Origin: a virus
Strand: one strand, 5' to 3'
IMG/VR virus record: IMGVR_UViG_3300034068_000576
Coordinates: 1-27,618 of that record
DNA: 27,618 bases
The notes below the pieces were generated by a model that did no database searches, was not told the origin of the DNA, and saw only the letters and a program-made list of their open reading frames with translations. The position numbers and the translations under genes are program-made. Below are positions 15,660 through 22,363 of the stretch, piece by piece; position 1 is the stretch's first letter, and the number at the start of each line of letters is the position of its first letter.

Positions 15660-15889
15660 GCAAGCCAAGCACCACACGGTATGCGGTGGATACCCACTTC
15701 TACCAAGACGAAATGGCGGGGCAACGGTACGCGGAAACGCTCGCCGAAGCCAAGACGATTGCTCGCCTGAGTTACGCGAACATGGCACTGCGCTACTCCC
15801 GATGGAAGGATGCCTACGTGATCGTGTACCCAGTCACGGACGGACAGCCCGGTGATGTCGTGTTCCGCGTTGACAAGAACACTGACTGA
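15656..15889 (+). CDS. small early protein, related to the 17884-18090 protein
   Basis: A GTG start at 15656 overlaps the previous stop (GTGA) with GGGAGG just upstream. The 77-residue product has ETLAEAKTIARLSYANMALRY, then DAYVIVYPVTDG. The 68-residue protein at 17884 has the same outline: APTLDKARELGEDNLQRF, then ADYFMQVFRVADG. Both are the last cistron before a stem-loop element and both follow, by GTGA overlap, a protein of the LP-GT or related type. Likely an alpha-beta domain (helix then strands); function unknown. Confidence 0.68.
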   Translation: MSKPSTTRYAVDTHFYQDEMAGQRYAETLAEAKTIARLSYANMALRYSRWKDAYVIVYPVTDGQPGDVVFRVDKNTD

Positions 15890-15891
15890 CA

Positions 15892-15943
15892 CCTCGACCG
15901 CGCACCTGTCCACCCTCCGGGGTGGGCGGGATGCGACAGCCGA
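15892..15943 (+). repeat. intergenic stem-loop element, copy 3
   Basis: CCACCC pairs with GGGTGG around TCCG, and the outer U-G, G-C, U-G, C-G, C-G pairs, bulged A and CGCA/TGCG are as in copy 2. It is followed by a promoter instead of directly by the next ribosome site. Confidence 0.78.
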
Positions 15944-15963
15944 AATAAATCTGATAGTGCTAC

Positions 15964-15992
15964 TTGACAGACTATAGATTCCATGATATGCT
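15964..15992 (+). promoter_or_regulatory. sigma70-like promoter upstream of the DUF932 gene
   Basis: TTGACA (15964-15969), a 17-base spacer and TATGCT (15987-15992) fit a host promoter. The predicted leader of about 57 bases has a small CCCC/GGGG hairpin (16005-16017) before the ACTGGAGATACTGAC start sequence. The spacer contains ACAGACTATAGATT, nearly repeated at the minus-strand promoter near 23235-23248. Confidence 0.72.
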
Positions 15993-16055
15993 GTATGCAG
16001 CCTGCCCCGCGTTGGGGTTGGCACTGACGGAGAACACTTAACTGGAGATACTGAC

Positions 16056-17066
16056 ATGGCGCATGAAATTGAATCGAATGATGGCTTGGTACTGGCTGAC
16101 TGCGGTGCATGGCACGGGCTGGGGCTGACGGTCAAGGGCGCACCGAACCCCTTCGCCGCCCTGCGACTGGCGAAACTCGATTGGACTGTCGAGGAGAGCG
16201 CGACCCTGATCGGCGTGAACAACCCCGGCGAGCCGAACGAGTTCCGCGTCTCGACCGACACCCACAAACTCCTCACCCGCAGTGATGACCACACGGTCTT
16301 GGGTGTGGTGGGCAAGGACTACACCCCAGTGCAGAACCAAGCACTCGCCGAACTGGCGTGGGCATTGCGGTCAAGCACTGACGTAGGCGTGGAGATCGAG
16401 ACGGCAGGCAGCATCCGGGGCGGCAAGCGCGTGTGGTTCCTCATCCGCAGCCAGTCCATCGAAGTGGGCACACGGGGTGACCTCGTGCAGCCCTATCTGC
16501 TGCTCGCCAACGGGCATGACGGTGGGCAGGCACTCCGCGCAGTGCCAACCAACGTGCGGGTGGTCTGCGCCAACACGTACCGGGCTGCAATGGGACAGTC
16601 CAAGGGGACTATCGCCTTCCGGCACACGCCGGGTATCACGGAGCGCGTTGACGAACTGGCTCGCACCATCAACGATTGGCAACACACGGTCAGCCGTGGC
16701 TTGGCGTTCGCGAACTCGCTCGCAGCCAAGCCGATGTCCAGTGCAGCGATCAAGTCCCTGTGGATCGAGGTGATCGAGCGGCTCGATGGCAAGATCGTGG
16801 CTGACCCGCAGACGGGGTGGGAACTGCGCTCCAAGGAACGCGCAGTGTCCGGGCTTGCGCACATGGCGCAGGTATTCGACAAGGAAGCGCAGCAGTTCGG
16901 CGCGACCGCGTGGGTAGCAGCCAACGCTGCGACCAACTGGATCGAGCATGAACGCTCGCAGTACGCGGTGCGCACCAAGGATGCAGGGGTACGCAAGTAC
17001 GCCGCTGCTGACGGCGCGACTGCCGATGACGTTGAACTGGTGTTCGACATCCTCGCCAAGGCTTGA
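16056..17066 (+). CDS. DUF932 phage/plasmid-like protein
   Basis: The 336-residue protein matches the DUF932 (phage/plasmid-like TIGR03299) pattern in order: GLGLTVKGA-NPFAALRLAKLDWTV, FRVSTDTHK, HTVLGVVGKDYTPVQNQALAE, ETAGSIRGGKRVWFLI, YLLLANGHDGGQALRA, TNVRVVCANT and a C-terminal helical region. The family is common on phages and plasmids and its biochemical role is unsettled. It is the largest early gene and the only one in the plus operon with its own strong promoter; the start follows a perfect start-associated sequence. Length is typical for the family. Confidence 0.85.
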   Translation: MAHEIESNDGLVLADCGAWHGLGLTVKGAPNPFAALRLAKLDWTVEESATLIGVNNPGEPNEFRVSTDTHKLLTRSDDHTVLGVVGKDYTPVQNQALAELAWALRSSTDVGVEIETAGSIRGGKRVWFLIRSQSIEVGTRGDLVQPYLLLANGHDGGQALRAVPTNVRVVCANTYRAAMGQSKGTIAFRHTPGITERVDELARTINDWQHTVSRGLAFANSLAAKPMSSAAIKSLWIEVIERLDGKIVADPQTGWELRSKERAVSGLAHMAQVFDKEAQQFGATAWVAANAATNWIEHERSQYAVRTKDAGVRKYAAADGATADDVELVFDILAKA

Positions 17067-17120
17067 CCTCGACCGCGCATCTGTCCTCCCCTTCGGGGGA
17101 GGGCGGACTGCGACAGCCGA
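17067..17120 (+). repeat. intergenic stem-loop element, copy 4
   Basis: CCTCCCC pairs with GGGGAGG around a UUCG tetraloop, one of the most stable loops known. In the outer stem a C-G pair of copies 2 and 3 becomes U-A, a compensatory change. The bulge is C instead of A. Confidence 0.8.
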
Positions 17121-17159
17121 TGCTGACGCAATCACTTCACCCTAACTGGAGATACTGAA

Positions 17160-17552
17160 ATGCTGACCGCTCACCGTACCGTTTGCGCCCTCGCCATGTG
17201 TGAGACTGCCGCCGACCCATCCACCACGGCACTGCAAATTGCACACGCCCTATGGGATTCGTCCATGCCTGTGTCCAATTCCACGTACCGCAACAACTAC
17301 TTCACGCACTGCCAACAGTACGCGAATGCGGTCGCTTCGATCCACCGATACAAGCAACTGAAGGAATCGATGAACTCGCTGCTTGGCGAGATGACACCCA
17401 GTTCCCTTCAGGCGTTTGACAAATTGGTTTACGAATTGAAATCGCTGCGCGGTGTTTCCGAACACGCCATCGAGTTCTACATTGCCCAACAAGTGAGTGA
17501 CGATGTCATCAGCAAGGCGTTCGCCAAGTCCCTGACTGGGGGTGCAGCATGA
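17160..17552 (+). CDS. early protein of unknown function
   Basis: The 130-residue protein begins at the ATG at 17160, after ACTGGAGATACTGAA. It is mostly helical, with a YRNNYFTHCQQYANAVASIHRYKQLKESMNSLL stretch that may form a coiled coil, and a second helical half (SSLQAFDKLVYELKSLRGV). Cys residues at 9, 14 and near 60 have no recognisable metal pattern. The stop overlaps the next ATG by four bases. I do not recognise the family. Confidence 0.62.
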   Translation: MLTAHRTVCALAMCETAADPSTTALQIAHALWDSSMPVSNSTYRNNYFTHCQQYANAVASIHRYKQLKESMNSLLGEMTPSSLQAFDKLVYELKSLRGVSEHAIEFYIAQQVSDDVISKAFAKSLTGGAA

Positions 17553-17887
17553 CCAAGGTAACAACTCAATCTTTAGGTCGTGACCGTTTCAAAGTCTCAA
17601 GCGACAAGGCTATTGCTTGGCGCGAGGATCTAGCGGAGCGGATGGAGATACATGACATCCCCTATCTGTCCACTGCCACGATCAAGATCCTTTCAAAGAC
17701 TGGTCAGACACCAGTTGCGGTGACTGGGTACTACCTCCCGAACGGAACCTTGTTTGTGTGGCGGGACAAGAGCCGACTCATGAGCACCACCGGAATGAGG
17801 AATCGCTACTGGAACTGGACTGCCAAACTTCCTTGGACTGGCGCAGACTATTACCCATTCGCAGATGCGAGCGGGGGTGCAGCGTGA
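17549..17887 (+). CDS. early protein, paralogue of the 14790-15173 protein
   Basis: The 112-residue protein shares a core with the 14790 gene: AWREDLAERM, then VTGYYLPNGTLFVWR, then RYWNW and TGAD. The regions before and after differ. It is translationally coupled on both sides (ATGA before, GTGA after) and directly followed by the 68-residue gene, so an LP-GT protein plus a small TL-A protein may form a duplicated pair. Function unknown. Confidence 0.68.
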   Translation: MTKVTTQSLGRDRFKVSSDKAIAWREDLAERMEIHDIPYLSTATIKILSKTGQTPVAVTGYYLPNGTLFVWRDKSRLMSTTGMRNRYWNWTAKLPWTGADYYPFADASGGAA

Positions 17888-18090
17888 TTCCCTTCTACCA
17901 CACCATCGTTCTCAAGGGTGTACCGAATCGCAACACCATCGCCAGTCACTGCGGACGCGCTCCGACATTGGATAAGGCTCGCGAACTTGGCGAAGACAAC
18001 CTGCAACGCTTCCGCGCCAAGGATCCACACGCTGATTACTTTATGCAAGTGTTCCGCGTAGCCGATGGCTTTGGAACTGAGGTTCATTGA
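17884..18090 (+). CDS. small early protein, related to the 15656-15889 protein
   Basis: A GTG start at 17884 overlaps the previous TGA. The 68-residue product has a strand-like start (IPFYHTIVLKGVP), a helix (LDKARELGEDNLQRFRAK) and a final strand (YFMQVFRVADG). This matches the layout of the 77-residue protein at 15656. Its TGA stop at 18088 runs directly into stem-loop copy 5, so the end of this gene and the RNA element are fused. Confidence 0.62.
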   Translation: MIPFYHTIVLKGVPNRNTIASHCGRAPTLDKARELGEDNLQRFRAKDPHADYFMQVFRVADGFGTEVH

Positions 18091-18136
18091 CCGCGCATCG
18101 CTTGCCTCCACTGGGGGCAGGCATTGCGACAGCCGA
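18091..18136 (+). repeat. intergenic stem-loop element, copy 5
   Basis: This diverged copy lacks the CCTC flank; the stop codon occupies that place. GCCTCC pairs with GGGGGC around ACT, extended by U-A, U-G, C-G and G-C, with two mismatches before CGCA/TGCG. The closing GCGACAGCCGATGCTG is retained. Confidence 0.7.
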
Positions 18137-18172
18137 TGCTGCCGCTTACTACACCCATTACTGGAGATCACT

Positions 18173-18445
18173 ATGAAACTGGATATCGTTACCCTCATGC
18201 TGCCACAACGAACACGCACCGTGCGCGACTGGATGACTGGCACTCCCGGGCAGCGCGGCTTGACCGCCGTTGAACTGGCTGAGTGTGTGAAGTCTGATGC
18301 CGCTACCAAACTTCAACGTGCAGCCCTGCGGTACTCAGAGGTGGACTTGGACAACGAGCATGAGTACTTTGCTATCGTTGATGAACTTGAGCAGGCAGAG
18401 GGTGCGTTCCTCCGCGCTCACCGTGATACGGAGGTGACCCTGTGA
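18173..18445 (+). CDS. small early protein of unknown function
   Basis: The 90-residue protein starts at the ATG at 18173 after ACTGGAGATCACT; the longer frame through the repeat is rejected. It begins MKLDIVTLMLPQRTRTVRDW, then GLTAVELAECVKSDAATKLQRAALRY and an acidic C-terminal helix (EHEYFAIVDELEQAEGAFLRAH). It could be a small helical regulator. The stop overlaps the next start (GTGA). Confidence 0.62.
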   Translation: MKLDIVTLMLPQRTRTVRDWMTGTPGQRGLTAVELAECVKSDAATKLQRAALRYSEVDLDNEHEYFAIVDELEQAEGAFLRAHRDTEVTL

Positions 18446-18651
18446 GGCGCGTCAAGAACCCGAAGCGTAAGCCGTCCCCCTCGCAGTTGACCCGGCGCAT
18501 GGTCGCTGTGCCTGCTGCCACCTACGACCTGTTGCAGGCGTACCGGATGCAGTTGGCAATCCAACGCACTGGCACGATCACCCTGCATGAAGCCCTGAAC
18601 TACGCCATCATCACCAGTGGCGCGAACAACCTTGAACGGAGCGAAGCATGA
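18442..18651 (+). CDS. ribbon-helix-helix-like small protein
   Basis: GTG start with GGAGG seven bases upstream. The 69-residue product has a very basic N-terminus (RRVKNPKRKPS), then MVAVPAATYDLLQAYRMQL and TITLHEALNYAII. A strand followed by two helices with a turn resembles ribbon-helix-helix DNA-binding proteins; the basic arm would fit DNA contact. It could regulate one of the early promoters, possibly through the palindrome at 14291 (inference). Confidence 0.55.
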   Translation: MRRVKNPKRKPSPSQLTRRMVAVPAATYDLLQAYRMQLAIQRTGTITLHEALNYAIITSGANNLERSEA

Positions 18652-18989
18652 AACTTGCAATAGTCCTATCAGCATTGATCACCTCGTCCGCATCAGCCGA
18701 TGCCGTGTTCCGCATTGCGGACGGGCTATGGGTGTGGAGCGGTGCGCTTGGCACTGGCATGGCGGCGAACCTTGGCGGCGGGACATGGGTGGGATCGGGG
18801 TGGGATGCCTTCCCCGGGGTCAGCCCACCGTGGAACCCTGTCGTGTCTCAGACGGTGGTTCTCCCCGCTCCGGTCATCGTAGCCCCCTCCCCGGGGGTGG
18901 TGACAATCGGGATGCCGCCGCCGCCTGCGACCCGGACCCTGTATCTCAGCATCAACGGCGAGACAGTGCCGTTCGTCACGACCCAGTAA
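18648..18989 (+). CDS. exported protein of unknown function
   Basis: The 113-residue protein has a clear signal peptide (MKLAIVLSALITSSASA, predicted cut before Asp18). The mature part is Gly/Trp-rich (ANLGGGTWVGSGWDAFPGV), then Pro/Val-rich (PVVSQTVVLPAPVIVAPSPG), ending in a beta strand. An exported product in an early operon is unusual; superinfection exclusion or another envelope function would fit, but nothing proves it. It is the last gene of the plus operon, coupled to its neighbour by ATGA. Confidence 0.6.
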   Translation: MKLAIVLSALITSSASADAVFRIADGLWVWSGALGTGMAANLGGGTWVGSGWDAFPGVSPPWNPVVSQTVVLPAPVIVAPSPGVVTIGMPPPPATRTLYLSINGETVPFVTTQ

Positions 18990-19010
18990 GATGGCACAGC
19001 CATCACTCTC

Positions 19011-19050
19011 CACCCCGGTGGGCGCAAGCCCCCGGGGTGTTTGTGTTTTT
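19011..19050 (+). terminator. strong intrinsic terminator of the plus early operon
   Basis: CACCCCGG and GGGC pair with GCCC and CCGGGGTG around a GCAA loop (19011-19039), followed by TTTGTGTTTTT. It stands 22 bases after the last plus gene and just before the end of the convergent RusA gene. No U-run exists in the other direction. Confidence 0.88.
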
Positions 19051-19051
19051 G

Positions 19052-19417
19052 CTACTTGATGCGGCTGATCTCAATCGACACGCCGCAATCGGCAGGCTTG
19101 GCTACCCGGCGCGTGGAGAAGGTGATACTTCTGATCACCCTATCGTCATGCCACACCCCGGCATCGGTCAGCCCATCGATGAACGCTTTGGTTCGTGCGC
19201 CGATGTTGTCGGGATCGGGGAGCCGACCCCGACCGTGCCATGTGACGGTCAGGGTGGCTCCCGCGATTGGCTCCCAGTGCGCAACCTTGCGCATCTCCAC
19301 CCTCGCGAGCGTCTCCGCCACATAGCGGTCGTGTCGCGCAGCCTTGCTCCGAACACGCCAGTGAGATCGTGAGTTGGAGCCGGGCATCAGCGGTGGTGGG
19401 AGGAACAGTGCTAGCAC
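19052..19417 (-). CDS. rusA: RusA-type Holliday junction resolvase
   Basis: The 121-residue protein matches RusA in length and motifs: N-terminal PPPLMPGSNSRSHWR, then GRLPDPDNIGARTKAFIDGLTDAGVWHDDRVI. The acidic cluster Asp68, Asp70 and Asp91 with Lys77 mirrors the catalytic residues of E. coli RusA (Asp70, Asp72, Asp91, Lys76). It forms dimers and cuts four-way junctions, resolving recombination or branched replication products before packaging. The GTG start at 19417 overlaps the previous stop by seven bases; an ATG at 19387 would lose the conserved first strand. It closes the recombination block. Confidence 0.85.
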   Translation of the reverse strand: MLALFLPPPLMPGSNSRSHWRVRSKAARHDRYVAETLARVEMRKVAHWEPIAGATLTVTWHGRGRLPDPDNIGARTKAFIDGLTDAGVWHDDRVIRSITFSTRRVAKPADCGVSIEISRIK

Positions 19418-19710
19418 CGAAGGAGTTCCGTTGTCTTGTCATCCTTCAGCCATCGCACAGTTTGTTCGACAGTCTTATCTATTTGTTCCTCGCTCATGCC
19501 TCGCGAGTGATCGATGCTGAGTGAGCGCGACTGTCCGTTACCCTTGAGCATGATGTTGGTGCGGCGGCGATCCCATCTCTCATCATCATCAATGAGGATC
19601 TCTTCACCCATGATGCCGATGACAGATAGGGATCCGGTCACCTTCTCAAGGACATCGACTATCGAGTATCGGGTGTCCTCATGGACATCAATGGTGGTAC
19701 TCGCTGCCAT
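19411..19710 (-). CDS. small acidic protein of unknown function
   Basis: The 99-residue form starts at the ATG at 19710, with AGG eight bases before, ten bases after the upstream stop. ATGs at 19731 and 19728 are alternatives. It contains DTRYSIVDVLEKVTGSLSVIGI, GEEILIDDDERWDRR and a C-terminal helix MSEEQIDKTVEQTVRWLKDD. The family is not recognised. Its stop overlaps the RusA start. Confidence 0.55.
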   Translation of the reverse strand: MAASTTIDVHEDTRYSIVDVLEKVTGSLSVIGIMGEEILIDDDERWDRRRTNIMLKGNGQSRSLSIDHSRGMSEEQIDKTVEQTVRWLKDDKTTELLRC

Positions 19711-19720
19711 AACGCACCTA

Positions 19721-20059
19721 TCACTCATCATCCATTCCACTGTCAGTGTCCACGATGGCATCGAATACCTCCAAGTTCTTTCGGGTTGGGCTGCACGGGG
19801 ACACTCCATCCAGTGCGTTCATTCGCATAACAGACAGTTGCTTGAGCAGGCGCAGTGCCTTGCGGGATTGCATCCCGCGTGGCGTGTCGGCTGCTTGCCG
19901 GAGCGCGGACATCACCAGTGTGATGCACTCGTCCAGTGCGGCGGCTGCGCGGTGCGACTGGGATTCCCGCCGCTCGCTTGCAATGCGCAGCCTGTGCTGC
20001 ACGATTGCGTCATCAGTGTTGTTCGTCTTATATCGATTGGGCTTCTCCATTTGAATCAC
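19721..20059 (-). CDS. small basic helical protein of unknown function
   Basis: The GTG at 20059 has a perfect AGGAGG six bases upstream, so the overlap of 32 bases with the previous gene is accepted. The 112-residue protein is helical and basic (HRLRIASERRESQSHRAAAALDECITLVMSALRQAAD, SRKALRLLKQLSVMRMNAL), ending acidic (DTDSGMDDE). It may be an accessory in recombination or regulation; no family recognised. Confidence 0.6.
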   Translation of the reverse strand: MIQMEKPNRYKTNNTDDAIVQHRLRIASERRESQSHRAAAALDECITLVMSALRQAADTPRGMQSRKALRLLKQLSVMRMNALDGVSPCSPTRKNLEVFDAIVDTDSGMDDE

Positions 20060-20297
20060 TGGTTACCTCCTTGCGGTGGTAGATAGATTCAAGTAGTGCC
20101 TTCGCTTCATCGCTCGCGGGTTCTTCAACGAACAGATAGCAAGCCAACATATATTCAACCTGTCCACGGGTGGTGCGTGATGACACACGCGCCCGTGATG
20201 CGACCATGTCAAGCAGTATGTCATGTATCCATACCGACCTCATGTTGTCGTGGTTGTTGGTGGTCTTACGCTTACGTGGTTTCTTTGCTGTTGCCAT
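20028..20297 (-). CDS. basic protein with possible ribbon-helix-helix fold
   Basis: The 89-residue protein has a Lys/Arg-rich N-terminus (ATAKKPRKRKTTNN), then MRSVWIHDILLDMVASRARVSSRTTRGQVEYMLACYLF, which reads as a strand followed by two helices. This resembles ribbon-helix-helix DNA-binding proteins. TAATG couples it to the upstream gene. It could be a regulator of the early blocks (inference). Confidence 0.55.
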   Translation of the reverse strand: MATAKKPRKRKTTNNHDNMRSVWIHDILLDMVASRARVSSRTTRGQVEYMLACYLFVEEPASDEAKALLESIYHRKEVTSDSNGEAQSI

Positions 20298-20626
20298 TAT
20301 CCTTCTCCTTCATAGAGTGCCTTTACGATTGCGCTCTTCAATTGTGTTGGTGTGAAACGCCTGCCTCTGTCACCCAGTTCGCTCACTAGCATGGTGTTGC
20401 GGCGGCACACACGATCAAGTTCCTGTGATAGTTCTTGCCGTTGTTGTTTCAAAGCCTTTATATCAGCGAGCAGTTCGCACTGTTTCTTTACTGCTTCGAT
20501 GGCAAGATGCCATGTCATGGAGTGTTCTTCGCTCAACAAGCGGTAAGCAACATTGTCCATTGGCACATGATGATCGCGCAGCAGTTCCTTCGCTACTTCT
20601 CTTGCCTTCTTAATCTCTTCCGTCAT
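20297..20626 (-). CDS. coiled-coil protein of unknown function
   Basis: The 109-residue protein is almost fully helical, with a long heptad region at about 40-80 (EAVKKQCELLADIKALKQQRQELSQELDRVCRR) and a basic C-terminus (GDRGRRFTPTQLKSAIVKALYEGEG) that may be a small DNA-binding helix pair. The ATG overlaps the stop of the 55-residue zinc-finger gene (ATGA). Function unknown. Confidence 0.58.
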   Translation of the reverse strand: MTEEIKKAREVAKELLRDHHVPMDNVAYRLLSEEHSMTWHLAIEAVKKQCELLADIKALKQQRQELSQELDRVCRRNTMLVSELGDRGRRFTPTQLKSAIVKALYEGEG

Positions 20627-20790
20627 CGGCTTCGTCCTTCCCTGAACGTAGTGTTGTGCTCATCAGCCTCATCTCTCTCTCGCTCATCTAACTTTCGATG
20701 GTGTCTGCAATGGCTGCACAGCCTATGCATTGGTGTCTCATCGCAGCAATCACAATCGGTGATCTCATACTCACTTCGATCCCGTGGCAT
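20623..20790 (-). CDS. 55-residue zinc-finger-like protein
   Basis: ATG at 20790 with AGGAG six bases upstream, TGA at 20623. The protein has CDCC (Cys13, 15, 16) and CSHC (Cys25, Cys28) eight residues apart, a CxxC-x8-CxxC layout that could bind one zinc, then a His/Arg stretch and an acidic tail (DERERDEADEH). It overlaps neighbours on both sides (20 bases before, ATGA after), supporting a real gene. Similar tiny zinc ribbons are common among phage accessory genes; the target is unknown. Confidence 0.6.
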   Translation of the reverse strand: MPRDRSEYEITDCDCCDETPMHRLCSHCRHHRKLDERERDEADEHNTTFREGRSR

Positions 20791-20950
20791 CTAATACTCC
20801 TATCTGATTATGTTTCCTACCAGTTCTAATCTTGCAGACCATGCTTGCCGACACACCGACAGCAAGTGCAATAGCCCTACAAGATTCCTTGTTCGCCAAC
20901 CGTGCGCGGATGTCCTTCACAACGTCCGGATGCAAGGCTCGATACCTCAT
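20771..20950 (-). CDS. helix-turn-helix protein
   Basis: The ATG at 20950, with GGAGG seven bases upstream and ATGA coupling, gives 59 residues; a longer frame from 20977 is less likely. Residues about 7-45 (HPDVVKDIRARLANKESCRAIALAVGVSASMVCKIRTGRKH) match the homeodomain-like helix-turn-helix seen in resolvases and small phage regulators: R-IA---GVS-S-V--I--G. Probably a DNA-binding regulator or recruitment factor. Confidence 0.7.
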   Translation of the reverse strand: MRYRALHPDVVKDIRARLANKESCRAIALAVGVSASMVCKIRTGRKHNQIGVLDATGSK

Positions 20951-21252
20951 GGTTGCGCCTCCTTGAAGCAATCCCAACCCATGCGCTCTGCGTGTTCTTG
21001 CGCTGTTCCAAATCGTCCAATGCGTCCACTCGATTCTGCCTTGCAGACCTCACGCCTTGCATAATCTCGCTCCATTTTCGTCTCATTCAGTTCACTCTTC
21101 AACTTCTCAATGATGTCCTTTGAATCTATGCGCAGTTCGTCATTCTCTTCGCATAAGTTTTTAATTGCTTCGGCTGCATTGTCAAGAACGTAATCGGTTC
21201 TTTGTTTGGCTTCAGTCTCTAGTGCAATCACAATGTCTTTGAGTTCACTCAT
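20947..21252 (-). CDS. coiled-coil protein of unknown function
   Basis: The 101-residue protein has a long acidic coiled coil (about 1-65, including NLCEENDELRIDSKDIIEKLKSELNETKMER), then a conserved-looking end (FGTAQEHAERMGWDCF). This coil plus A-R-GWD-F ending occurs in several small phage proteins whose function I do not know. It overlaps both neighbours by four bases. Confidence 0.58.
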   Translation of the reverse strand: MSELKDIVIALETEAKQRTDYVLDNAAEAIKNLCEENDELRIDSKDIIEKLKSELNETKMERDYARREVCKAESSGRIGRFGTAQEHAERMGWDCFKEAQP

Positions 21253-21575
21253 GCAATTCCTCCGAACAACGTGCCGTCACCTTGGGTGACGTAGCAGAAC
21301 ACGCGCTGTGCTTTGCCTGCCCGACCAAGCCGGATCGCACCAGTGGCTGCGATCAGACCCGCCTTGTGCAGTTCGCTCACCCTGCGCCTTGCGCCGGGGT
21401 GTAGTTGCGCTGCGTCCTCTGCCTCGTCCGATGTCAAGCCGCCCTCACCCGCTGCTTGGAAGGCAGCGAGGAGAGCGGCTTGGAGGTTCGCGAGTTTGGG
21501 CTGCATATCTGCGGCGGCAGCGTGGCTAGTGCCGGGGTCAGTCCGGCGAGCCGTCTTAATCAATGTCCATGCCAT
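21249..21575 (-). CDS. winged-helix-like protein
   Basis: The ATG at 21575, with GGAGG six bases upstream, gives 108 residues, overlapping the ERF gene end by 20 bases. The start TARRTDPGTSHAAA is a motif frequent in phage early proteins of this type. A winged-helix-like region follows: LLAAFQAAGEGGLTSDEAEDAAQLHPGARRRVSELHKAGLIAATGAIR. Likely a DNA-binding accessory of recombination or replication, or a regulator. Placed after ERF, it may assist DNA loading (inference). Confidence 0.62.
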   Translation of the reverse strand: MAWTLIKTARRTDPGTSHAAAADMQPKLANLQAALLAAFQAAGEGGLTSDEAEDAAQLHPGARRRVSELHKAGLIAATGAIRLGRAGKAQRVFCYVTQGDGTLFGGIA

Positions 21576-22362
21576 GATCGACCTCCTCTGGTGGAGTGGT
21601 GCGGAGTTCAAGGATGCGCGGCGGCTTGCCTGCAACCTTCGACTCTTCGGTGATAGCCCACACCGTCTTGCCTTGGCACTGCTTGAGCACTGACTGGAGA
21701 GCGGTGTCCCACACGAACCACACCTGACCCTCGTGGTTCTTGCAATTCACGTAGGGTGTTTGGTTCTTGCCTGCGACACCCTCGTTCACGTACTTGCAGT
21801 AAATCTCTACCCATTCCCCGTTCACTGGCGTGACGGTTGGAGCCGGACGCGCAGCCGGAACAGCAGGCGGACGCGCAGCCGCAGGCGCAGGCGTTGGAGC
21901 CGGACGGGAAGGCGAGCGCGGTGCGTACTCACGGTCATCGCGTGAGTCCATCGTCTCATCCTCACGTGGAACCATGAGCAGGTCACGCAGCCAGTAGTTG
22001 AGAGAACTGGTCAGCGCACCTGCCATTGCCTTGTCGTACGGGCGACCCTTCTCAGGGACGATAGCCCACACGATCTCATCGCTGAGTGTGGCTCCGCTCT
22101 CAGGGTGTGCGACCACCATCGTGCTAATGAGAATCCCAAACTCTCCGATGGTGGGATCAATCTTCCACGTTGTTCGCCGCGCCACCAACCCTGCGCCGTG
22201 CAGTGCGTCACGGCAAGCACCAATCATGCCTTCCGCACTGGTGTAGGAGTACTTGTGGAATTGGTTCTTCGCATCCTTGCCAACGCTGTTGAGCGCGGAT
22301 TGTGCGACCAGTAGTGCCGCATCAAGCGGCGAAACAGCGAGTGCCTTCTTCTCAGTAGCCAT
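21556..22362 (-). CDS. erf: ERF-family single-strand annealing protein
   Basis: The 268-residue protein has the ERF landmarks NQFHKYSYTSAEGMIGACRDALHGAGL near residues 33-60, then a beta-rich core (TMVVAHPESGATL--EIVWAIVPEKGRPYDKAMAGALTSSLNYWLRDLLMVPR). A Pro/Ala linker (about 148-175) leads to a C-terminal domain of about 90 residues with Trp and aromatic strands, possibly an OB-like or partner-binding module. ERF proteins anneal complementary single strands in phage recombination and genome circularisation. The ribosome site lies inside the end of the exonuclease gene (ACTGGAGATTGAT). Exonuclease plus annealing protein is the standard pair. Confidence 0.78.
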   Translation of the reverse strand: MATEKKALAVSPLDAALLVAQSALNSVGKDAKNQFHKYSYTSAEGMIGACRDALHGAGLVARRTTWKIDPTIGEFGILISTMVVAHPESGATLSDEIVWAIVPEKGRPYDKAMAGALTSSLNYWLRDLLMVPREDETMDSRDDREYAPRSPSRPAPTPAPAAARPPAVPAARPAPTVTPVNGEWVEIYCKYVNEGVAGKNQTPYVNCKNHEGQVWFVWDTALQSVLKQCQGKTVWAITEESKVAGKPPRILELRTTPPEEVDHGMDID

Positions 22363-22363
22363 A

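Noticed and set aside
15587-17135. Minus-strand frames of 242, 254 and 212 codons opposite the early genes
   Set aside because: They run through DUF932, stem-loop copies and the promoter, have no ribosome site and show no domain.
14701-18136. The five intergenic hairpins as intrinsic terminators
   Set aside because: None is followed by a U-run, and all lie inside an operon with closely spaced genes.
14701-18136. The five repeats as a CRISPR array
   Set aside because: Copies are hundreds of bases apart with genes between them; repeats are not identical and spacers are absent.
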